From Actinomycetota bacterium (GTDB lineage: Bacteria; Actinomycetota; Actinomycetes; Nanopelagicales; Nanopelagicaceae): a stretch of 5,872 bases of DNA. Shown piece by piece: positions 1 through 5,113 of this stretch. The position numbers and the translations under genes are program-made. Each line of letters opens with the position of its first letter. The first letter of the stretch is position 1. The stretch spans positions 1 to 5,872 of the forward strand of contig WLOR01000083.1 in the NCBI GenBank assembly GCA_009699165.1, in the 5' to 3' direction. The notes beneath the pieces were generated by a model. The model was given only the letters and a program-made list of their open reading frames with translations. It had not been told where the DNA came from and made no database searches.

Positions 1-754
1 CGCCGCCGAAGACTCACGTAGATTTCATCGGCTCTGCAGCGATATCGAGGTGACTTTTACGGCACGGGTTTTATCTTTCTTTGAGGGAAATGAAGAGGAG
101 CGATCCCGCGAGCTTTTAGGTGAGCTCCAATCGGGTGCAACAGTTTTAGTTGTATCCGATGCCGGTATGCCCACGATCAGTGATCCAGGATTTCGTTTGA
201 TGCGCGATGCAATCCAACTCGGAATCGATGTAAGTGTTATTCCAGGGCCAAGTGCGGTAACGATGGCAGTTGCACTCTCTGGATTGCCAACGGATCGATT
301 TACTTTTGAGGGATTTCCTCCCCGTGCATCAGGTGCGCGTTTAGCAACATATGAAAAACTCCGTCACGAAGAGCGAACAATGGTCTTCTTCGAAGCACCG
401 CATCGCTTGGGTGACTCGTTAGGTGATGCAGTGACCGTCTTTGGTGCACTTCGTCGTGGCGCAATATGTAGAGAGATGACTAAGCGATACGAAGAGACAA
501 TCCGTGGCACATTAACGCAGCTTTCCTCATGGGCAGATTCCAATGAAGTACTTGGAGAAATAACTCTGGTAATTGAGGGGGCATCTACAGATTCAGCCGC
601 CAAGACGGCCGAAGAGATGGTCTCGCGAGTACGCGAATTTGAAGGCGCAGGCATGGATCGAAAGGCTGCAATCGCGTCGGTTGCGCAAGAGTTCGGTATT
701 GCAAAGCGCCTTGTTTATGCCGCAGTCGTCGATGCGAATAAGATGAGCACGTGA
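1..754 (+). CDS. rsmI: 16S rRNA (cytidine-1402 2'-O)-methyltransferase RsmI, 5'-truncated by window edge
   Basis: RsmI methylates the 2'-OH of C1402 in the decoding centre of 16S rRNA, using S-adenosylmethionine. The reading frame is open from base 2 and its first residues, AAEDSRR, match the conserved RsmI block AAEDTR, so the true start lies left of the window. About 30-40 N-terminal residues are missing compared with the 286-residue E. coli protein. Numbering from the first complete codon, visible motifs are SDAGMPTISDPG (52-63), PGPSA (81-85), FEGFPPR (102-108), FFEAPHRL (129-136), the R-E-x-T-K...E-E block (157-165) and GEITLVIEG (185-193). The C-terminal stretch at about 205-245 resembles the small helical/HTH-like RsmI tail. 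The GTG at 50 is in frame but internal, because homology continues upstream of it. FPPR replaces the more usual FLPR. The stop overlaps the metG start in GTGA, which suggests translational coupling. Confidence 0.95.
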   Translation, partial: AAEDSRRFHRLCSDIEVTFTARVLSFFEGNEEERSRELLGELQSGATVLVVSDAGMPTISDPGFRLMRDAIQLGIDVSVIPGPSAVTMAVALSGLPTDRFTFEGFPPRASGARLATYEKLRHEERTMVFFEAPHRLGDSLGDAVTVFGALRRGAICREMTKRYEETIRGTLTQLSSWADSNEVLGEITLVIEGASTDSAAKTAEEMVSRVREFEGAGMDRKAAIASVAQEFGIAKRLVYAAVVDANKMST

Positions 755-2316
755 CTAAATCCTTTTACTTAACGACGCCGATTTATTATGTTAACGATGC
801 TCCACACATCGGTCATGCTTATACGACCGTTGCCGGAGATGTGTTAACTCGTTGGCATCGTCAAAAAGGTGAGTCAGTGTGGTTTCTCACCGGCACGGAT
901 GAGCATGGACAGAAAGTTATGCGCACTGCCGAAGAAAACAAGACTGCGCCACAAGCGTGGGTAGATCGTTTAGTACAGGATGCGTGGAAACCCAACTGGG
1001 CCAACTTAAATATCGCAAACGATGATTTCATCCGTACGACTGAAACTCGACACACCCAACGGGTTCAAGCTTTCTTGCAATCGCTCAAAGACTCAGGTCA
1101 TATCTATGCCGGCAAGTACGAAGGCCCTTACTGCATCGGTTGCGAAGAGTTTAAGTTGCCGGGAGATTTAATCGATATTGATGGCCAAAAATGCTGCCCG
1201 ATTCATAGCAAGCCAATCGAACTCGTAAATGAGAATAACTGGTTCTTTAAACTTTCAGCTTTTACAGATCAACTGCTCGATCACTATCGCACGAACCCAG
1301 ATGCATGTCAGCCCGAAAGCGCTCGCAACGAAGTAGTCTCATTTTTAGAGGGCGGCGTTTCTGATCTTTCAATCTCCCGTTCGACATTTGATTGGGGAAT
1401 ACCCGTTCCTTGGGACACAGATCAAGTTGTCTACGTCTGGTTTGATGCTCTATTAAATTATGCAACAGCAGTTGGTCTTACCGATGCACCAGAAAGTGCG
1501 GGTGGAAAAAAGTTCGCAAGCACGTGGCCTGCAGATGTGCATTTAGTTGGTAAAGATATTCTGCGCTTCCACGCCGTTATCTGGCCAGCGATGTTAATGG
1601 CAGCAGGTATCGATGTTCCGAAAAAAGTATTTGCACATGGTTGGTTATTAGTAGGTGGCGAAAAGATGAGCAAGAGCAAGCTCACAGGAATCGCTCCTAA
1701 AGACATTACTGATCACTTTGGCGTCGATGCTTTTAGGTACTACTTCTTGCGCGCGATTCCATTTGGTACAGATGGTTCATTTTCTTGGGAAGACATGTCT
1801 GCTAGATATACATCTGAGCTAGCAAATGACTTTGGCAACCTGGCATCACGTTCGGCTGCGATGATTGAAAAATACTGCGCCGGAGTTTTACCTGCCGCTA
1901 GCCATGATGCAGATTTAGAGGCAGCGTTGAAAACCGCTGTAGATAAAGCCGATGTAGCAATCTGCGCTTTAGATTTTCAAGGCGGAATCCTTGCGATTAT
2001 GGATTTTTGTAAGAAGGTTAATGGCTATGTCACTGAAAAAGAGCCGTGGATTTTGGCGAAAGATCCAGCCAACCAAGCCGTCCTTGAAGGGGTTTTATAT
2101 AACACTGCCGAATCCCTTCGCGCACTCGCAGTTTTGCTGCATCCAGTAATGCCAGCGACGTGTGAGATTTTGTGGCAGAGCCTTGGCGCACAGGGTTCAT
2201 TGGGAGATTTATCTGCGCAAAAGATAAGTGACGTAGCAACATGGGGACAGTTGCCAGCTGGTTCATTAGTTACTAAGAGCCCTGTTTTATTTCCACGTCT
2301 AGAGACGAGCGCTTAG
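751..2316 (+). CDS. metG: Methionyl-tRNA synthetase (class I, short form)
   Basis: This cytosolic enzyme charges tRNA-Met, both initiator and elongator, with methionine using ATP. The 521-residue protein has the class I signatures: HIGH at 19-22 (in VNDAPHIGHAYTT), TGTDEHGQK at 47-55, YVWFDALLNY at 228-237, and KMSKS at 305-309 (in GGEKMSKSKLTG). A connective-peptide zinc knuckle is visible, with C128 and C131 (CIGC) followed by C149 and H152 (CPIH). This is the single-knuckle pattern I recall from Thermus thermophilus MetRS. The helical anticodon-binding domain follows KMSKS (about 345-520). There is no C-terminal EMAPII-like tRNA-binding domain, so it is shorter than the roughly 676-residue E. 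coli enzyme; about 520 is normal for short forms. The start is GTG at 751, overlapping the rsmI stop. It places MTKSFYLTTPIYYVN right at the usual N-terminus. No strong Shine-Dalgarno sequence precedes it. Confidence 0.97.
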   Translation: MTKSFYLTTPIYYVNDAPHIGHAYTTVAGDVLTRWHRQKGESVWFLTGTDEHGQKVMRTAEENKTAPQAWVDRLVQDAWKPNWANLNIANDDFIRTTETRHTQRVQAFLQSLKDSGHIYAGKYEGPYCIGCEEFKLPGDLIDIDGQKCCPIHSKPIELVNENNWFFKLSAFTDQLLDHYRTNPDACQPESARNEVVSFLEGGVSDLSISRSTFDWGIPVPWDTDQVVYVWFDALLNYATAVGLTDAPESAGGKKFASTWPADVHLVGKDILRFHAVIWPAMLMAAGIDVPKKVFAHGWLLVGGEKMSKSKLTGIAPKDITDHFGVDAFRYYFLRAIPFGTDGSFSWEDMSARYTSELANDFGNLASRSAAMIEKYCAGVLPAASHDADLEAALKTAVDKADVAICALDFQGGILAIMDFCKKVNGYVTEKEPWILAKDPANQAVLEGVLYNTAESLRALAVLLHPVMPATCEILWQSLGAQGSLGDLSAQKISDVATWGQLPAGSLVTKSPVLFPRLETSA

Positions 2317-2321
2317 AAAAT

Positions 2322-3182
2322 ATGGCTGATCGCCACAATCGCGATATCGATCGCCCGCGTGCTCCGCTTCCAGAACCTCTACCTGTTGCAACCGCTGATG
2401 CACATGCTCACATGGAGATCATTACCGATACTGCCGCGGACTCACAAGAAGTTGCAGATATCATCGCAGAAGCGCGATCTGTCAACGTTGATCGCATTGT
2501 GCAAGTTGGTTATTCGGCCGAACAATCACGATGGTGTGTTGCCGCAGCAGAGAAGTGGAATACATCGGTCTTAGCTGCAGTTGCACTTCACCCTAACGAA
2601 GCCCCGGTAGTAAATGATTTAGCGGCGGATTGGGCCATCATCGCCGAATTGGCAGAGCACCCACGTGTTCGAGCAATTGGTGAAACAGGTTTAGATTATT
2701 TTAGAACGCCACCCGAACTTCGTGCTCGCCAACAAGAGTCTTTCAAATGGCATATTGAATTAGCTAAGAAAACAGATAAAGCCTTGGTGATCCATGACCG
2801 AGATTCACATGATGATGTCTTGTCTGTGTTACTCGAAGTCGGGGCTCCAGAAAAGACTATCTTTCACTGTTTTTCTGGCGATGTTGAGATGGCTAAGACC
2901 TGCATTGATCGTGGCTATGTTCTCTCGTTTGCTGGCACTCTGACTTTTAAGAATGCTCCTGCGTTGAGAGAGGCCGTCAAACTTGTCCCCATCGATCAGT
3001 TACTTGTAGAGACCGATTCACCATTCTTAGCACCTGCTCCGCACCGAGGCGCTGGAAACACTCCTGCACAAATTGCAACGATTGTGCGGGCGATGGCAGT
3101 GGAGCGAGAAAGTGATCTAGGCGAGCTTGCATTTGCATTGGGCAATAACGCCGAGCGCTTATTCGGATCTTTCGCACCATGA
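2322..3182 (+). CDS. tatD: TatD-family metal-dependent DNase / hydrolase
   Basis: TatD proteins are TIM-barrel amidohydrolase-fold nucleases that need divalent metal. E. coli TatD is a 3'-5' exonuclease on single-stranded DNA and RNA linked to repair of oxidative damage; the role here is inferred from the family. All metal-site motifs are visible in the 286-residue protein: H28-A-H30 (DAHAH), E121 (GETGLDY), H158 (VIHDRDSHDD), H182 (FHCFSGD) and D232 (ETDSPFLAP), followed by the family's PHRGxxNTP tail (240-248). About 25 residues rich in Pro and Arg precede the barrel, as I recall from other actinobacterial TatDs. The next in-frame ATG (2412) would lose the HxH motif, so ATG 2322 is well supported. 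It lies 5 bases after the metG stop with only a poor Shine-Dalgarno sequence. Its stop overlaps rsmA. The usual actinobacterial neighbour rpfB is absent. Confidence 0.94.
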   Translation: MADRHNRDIDRPRAPLPEPLPVATADAHAHMEIITDTAADSQEVADIIAEARSVNVDRIVQVGYSAEQSRWCVAAAEKWNTSVLAAVALHPNEAPVVNDLAADWAIIAELAEHPRVRAIGETGLDYFRTPPELRARQQESFKWHIELAKKTDKALVIHDRDSHDDVLSVLLEVGAPEKTIFHCFSGDVEMAKTCIDRGYVLSFAGTLTFKNAPALREAVKLVPIDQLLVETDSPFLAPAPHRGAGNTPAQIATIVRAMAVERESDLGELAFALGNNAERLFGSFAP

Positions 3183-4021
3183 CGTTACTGGGTGCGGCAG
3201 AGATCCGCGAACTTGCAGCGTCTCTAGATTTGAAGCCATCGAAATCACTCGGACAAAACTTTGTTATTGACTCAAACATCTGCACCAAGATCGTTCGAAT
3301 CGCTGGTGTGACTTCAGATGACATTGCACTTGAAATTGGACCAGGACTTGGTTCACTCACATTGGCGCTTTTACAAAGCGCGGCCTCAGTGATTGCAGTT
3401 GAGATAGATCACCGACTTGCCACGCAACTTCCAGTAACGGTCGAAAAGCACTTTGAGAATCCAGAAAACTTAACGGTTATCAATCAAGATGCCTTGGCGT
3501 TAGAAGATTTATCAGCACAGCCAACGGTTTTAGTTGCTAACTTGCCATACAACGTTTCTGTCCCCGTCCTCTTGCATCTGTTGGAGAAGTTTCCAAGTAT
3601 TCGAACCGGTGTTGTGATGGTTCAGGCCGAAGTTGCCGATCGATTAGCAGGTCACCCTGGTACGAAAGAGTATGGAGTTCCATCGGTTAAGGCAGCATGG
3701 TGGGCCGATGTCAAAGGCGCGGGTTCAGTTTCGAGATCTGTTTTCTGGCCAGCGCCAAACGTTGATTCAAAGCTCGTCTCTTTTACCCGCCGTGCAACGC
3801 CGGGGGATGAAGCGTTACGTAAAAAGACATTTACTATCATCGATGCGGCCTTTGCTCAACGTCGCAAGATGCTTCGTTCAGCGCTCTCGTCACTGTATGG
3901 CTCATCATCTGCAGCAGAGGCCCATCTTCAAAGGGCGGGAATCGATCCGACGCTTCGTGGAGAAGCACTTGAGATATCGGGTTTTTGTGCCATCGCGTCC
4001 CTTGCACCTGACAATTTCTAG
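3179..4021 (+). CDS. rsmA: 16S rRNA (adenine1518-N6/adenine1519-N6)-dimethyltransferase RsmA (KsgA)
   Basis: RsmA/KsgA dimethylates the two adjacent adenines in helix 45 near the 3' end of 16S rRNA, a late checkpoint in small-subunit assembly; loss of the enzyme gives kasugamycin resistance. The 280-residue protein has the full Rossmann methyltransferase set: KSLGQNF (22-28), the AdoMet loop LEIGPGLGSLT (51-61), AVEID (73-77, acidic ribose-binding residue), the catalytic NLPY (121-124), MVQAEVADRL (147-156), FWPAPNVDSKL (189-199) and AFAQRRKMLRSAL (224-236) in the C-terminal helical domain. Length matches the family. The VANLPYNV and VKAAWWA wording is typical of Actinobacteria. ATG 3179 overlaps the tatD stop as ATGA, so it is probably read by coupled reinitiation. 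In the many actinobacteria that have rpfB between tatD and this gene, no such overlap is possible. Confidence 0.97.
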   Translation: MTLLGAAEIRELAASLDLKPSKSLGQNFVIDSNICTKIVRIAGVTSDDIALEIGPGLGSLTLALLQSAASVIAVEIDHRLATQLPVTVEKHFENPENLTVINQDALALEDLSAQPTVLVANLPYNVSVPVLLHLLEKFPSIRTGVVMVQAEVADRLAGHPGTKEYGVPSVKAAWWADVKGAGSVSRSVFWPAPNVDSKLVSFTRRATPGDEALRKKTFTIIDAAFAQRRKMLRSALSSLYGSSSAAEAHLQRAGIDPTLRGEALEISGFCAIASLAPDNF

Positions 4022-4030
4022 CCAAGGCAA

Positions 4031-4035
4031 TAGGG
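4031..4035 (+). promoter_or_regulatory. Probable ribosome binding site of ispE
   Basis: TAGGG lies 7 bases before the ispE ATG in the 21-base rsmA-ispE gap. It is a modest Shine-Dalgarno match, but the clearest one next to any start codon in the window, and it supports the ATG at 4043. The other starts overlap an upstream gene or have weak or no Shine-Dalgarno sequences. Confidence 0.5.
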
Positions 4036-4042
4036 TCAATTC

Positions 4043-4957
4043 ATGCCAGTAAAAAGTGTGACTGTACGTGTTCCCGCAAAGGTGAACCTGCAACTTTCGG
4101 TTGGGCCTCGCGAGAGCGATGGCTATCACAATCTCGTTACCGTTTTTCAGGCGATTTCAATCTTTGACGAAGTTACAGTTTCATTTACTCCAGCACAAAG
4201 TGGTGTCAGCATCTCTATCACTGGCGAACAAACTCACGGAGTTCCAGCCGATGCTAACAACCTTGCAGTAAAGGCTGTTGAGTTAATAGCAAAAGAGTAC
4301 GACTTAAACATCGATGCACATATTGAAATTAAGAAAGCAATCCCCGTCGCAGGTGGCATGGCAGGGGGAAGTGCAGATGCAGCTGCCGCAATTGTTGCAA
4401 TCGATTATCTATATTCACTGGGCATGACTCGTGAAGAGATGACAGAGGTTGCATCACAGTTAGGTAGCGATGTTCCCTTTATGTTAAGTGGCGGAACCGC
4501 AATTGGTACCGGTCATGGCGAGCAGTTAACTGCAGCACTTTCTCGCGGGACTTATCACTGGGTCTTGGCGCTTTCAACGGTTGGTTTATCAACACCATCG
4601 GTATATGCAGAGTGCGATCGTTTGAGATCTGAATCTGAAATCGCAGAGCCACAAACAAATGAACTTTTAATGCAAGCGCTTTTGGCGGCAGATCCAAAGG
4701 CAGTTGGAGCAAACCTCATCAATGATTTACAGGCAGCGGCATGTTCGCTTCGTCCAGCACTTCGCTTGGTTTTAGATGTAGGTCAGGAGTATGGAGCCCT
4801 TGGTGCATTGGTTTCAGGATCTGGCCCAACGGTTGCATTCCTAGTCAGCGACGAGGAGGCCGGCCTTGATTTAGCGGTCGCATTAACTGCAAGTGGAGTA
4901 GTTGGAAGCGTTGCACGGGCTTATGGCCCAGTGGCTGGGGCGAAGATTCTTTCTTAG
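4043..4957 (+). CDS. ispE: 4-diphosphocytidyl-2-C-methyl-D-erythritol kinase
   Basis: IspE is a GHMP-superfamily kinase that phosphorylates the 2-hydroxyl of CDP-methylerythritol with ATP, a step of the MEP (non-mevalonate) route to IPP and DMAPP. In an actinobacterium this feeds the lipid carriers used for cell-wall and quinone synthesis. The 304-residue protein shows the N-terminal VPAKVNLQL block (10-18; K13 matches the conserved substrate-binding Lys), DGYHNL (26-31), the glycine-rich GHMP phosphate loop IPVAGGMAGGSADAAAA (100-116), the catalytic Asp in LGSDVPFML (140-148; D143), and the C-terminal GHMP motif VSGSGPTVAFL (257-267). Family members are usually about 280-315 residues, so it is full length. 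The loop reads GGMAGGSA where GLGGGSS is commoner, a conservative variation. It is probably the last protein gene of the operon that includes rsmI; a short non-coding gap and a tRNA follow. Confidence 0.96.
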   Translation: MPVKSVTVRVPAKVNLQLSVGPRESDGYHNLVTVFQAISIFDEVTVSFTPAQSGVSISITGEQTHGVPADANNLAVKAVELIAKEYDLNIDAHIEIKKAIPVAGGMAGGSADAAAAIVAIDYLYSLGMTREEMTEVASQLGSDVPFMLSGGTAIGTGHGEQLTAALSRGTYHWVLALSTVGLSTPSVYAECDRLRSESEIAEPQTNELLMQALLAADPKAVGANLINDLQAAACSLRPALRLVLDVGQEYGALGALVSGSGPTVAFLVSDEEAGLDLAVALTASGVVGSVARAYGPVAGAKILS

Positions 4958-4981
4958 GGGTATTAGCCACGTTGAAATCCT

Positions 4982-5001
4982 CGTGCATGGTCATGAGCAC
5001 G
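4982..5001 (+). repeat. Inverted repeat CGTGC/GCACG, weak terminator or processing hairpin candidate
   Basis: The arms CGTGC (4982-4986) and GCACG (4997-5001) are perfect complements around a 10-base loop. Inside the loop AT (4987-4988) and AT (4993-4994) could add two pairs with a bulge. The right arm is followed by CCCC and then TTTAT, not directly by a T run, so it does not meet the usual intrinsic-terminator pattern. It may be a weak terminator after ispE, an mRNA 3'-end or processing hairpin, or chance. CACG at 4968-4971 could pair with the left arm as a competing fold, but only over 4 bases. Confidence 0.3.
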
Positions 5002-5002
5002 C

Positions 5003-5015
5003 CCCTTTATAAGGG
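5003..5015 (+). repeat. Short inverted repeat CCCTT-TAT-AAGGG overlapping a possible -10 box
   Basis: A 5-base perfect inverted repeat with a 3-base spacer sits 11 bases before the mature 5' end of the tRNA. It contains TATAAG (5008-5013), which could be a -10 element; transcription would then begin around 5020 and leave a leader of roughly 6-7 bases for RNase P to remove. The matching -35 region (about 4985-4990, GCATGG) is poor, so the promoter reading is tentative. Confidence 0.25.
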
Positions 5016-5026
5016 AGAATACGGGT

Positions 5027-5098
5027 TCCGCCATTGTGTAGTGGCTAGCACATGGGCCTTTGAAGCCCAGGGTCCAGGATCGATACCTGGTGGCGGAG
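5027..5098 (+). tRNA. tRNA-Gln (anticodon UUG)
   Basis: The 72-base cloverleaf can be folded by eye. The acceptor stem TCCGCCA (5027-5033) pairs perfectly with TGGCGGA (5091-5097). The D stem is GTGT/GCAC (5036-5039, 5048-5051) with a GG-containing loop. The anticodon stem is TGGGC/GCCCA (5053-5057, 5065-5069) with loop CTTTGAA, giving anticodon TTG (5060-5062), which reads CAA and, by wobble, CAG. The variable loop is 4 bases, and the T stem is CCAGG/CCTGG (5074-5078, 5086-5090). The discriminator base is G (5098). CCA is not encoded, so a CCA-adding enzyme is needed. The U1-A72 pair is known as the determinant that lets GatCAB convert Glu-tRNA-Gln to Gln-tRNA-Gln, the expected route in Actinobacteria. 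The T loop ATCGATA has A at position 54 where U is almost universal. It could also use the transcript that carries glmU. Confidence 0.96.
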
Positions 5099-5111
5099 CG
5101 ATAGACTCCGC
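5093..5111 (+). repeat. Inverted repeat joining the tRNA 3' acceptor strand to the glmU leader
   Basis: GCGGAG (5093-5098, the last six bases of the mature tRNA) is perfectly complementary to CTCCGC (5106-5111), with a 7-base loop CGATAGA. The right arm ends two bases before the glmU GTG. In an unprocessed transcript this hairpin would compete with the tRNA acceptor stem, and it contains GGAG, the only Shine-Dalgarno-like sequence near that start. The pairing is seen directly; any function is inference. Confidence 0.5.
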
Positions 5112-5113
5112 GA

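Larger units (their letters stand above)
4958..5026 (+). other. Non-coding gap between ispE and tRNA-Gln
   Basis: These 69 bases have no supportable ORF. They should hold the end of the upstream operon and perhaps the promoter of the tRNA-glmU unit, although readthrough from ispE is equally possible. Visible elements are a TTGAAA at 4972-4977 that resembles a -35 box but has no -10 box at 16-18 bases, a TATAAG at 5008-5013 that resembles a -10 box but lacks a good -35 box, and two short inverted repeats listed separately. None is decisive. Confidence 0.5.

Noticed and set aside
50..52. GTG as the rsmI start, giving a 234-residue protein
   Set aside because: The frame stays open to the window edge, and the upstream residues AAEDSRR belong to a conserved RsmI block, so this GTG is internal.
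2977..3360. 127-codon ORF on the minus strand across the tatD-rsmA junction
   Set aside because: It lies antisense to two well-supported genes, has no recognisable motif and no upstream signals; it is a shadow of their codon use.
3672..4052. 126-codon + strand ORF inside rsmA in another frame, running past its end
   Set aside because: The rsmA frame carries all conserved motifs through this stretch; the alternative protein is low in plausible motifs and would overlap the ispE start.
4972..4977. TTGAAA as the -35 box of a tRNA-Gln promoter
   Set aside because: No -10-like hexamer lies 16-18 bases downstream (the sequence there is about GAGCAC), and the nearest TATAAG is 30 bases away.
4968..5001. 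Attenuator-like switch with CACG (4968-4971) and GCACG (4997-5001) competing for CGTGC (4982-4986)
   Set aside because: The competing stem has only 4 pairs, there is no leader peptide or T run, and short matches of this size are expected by chance.
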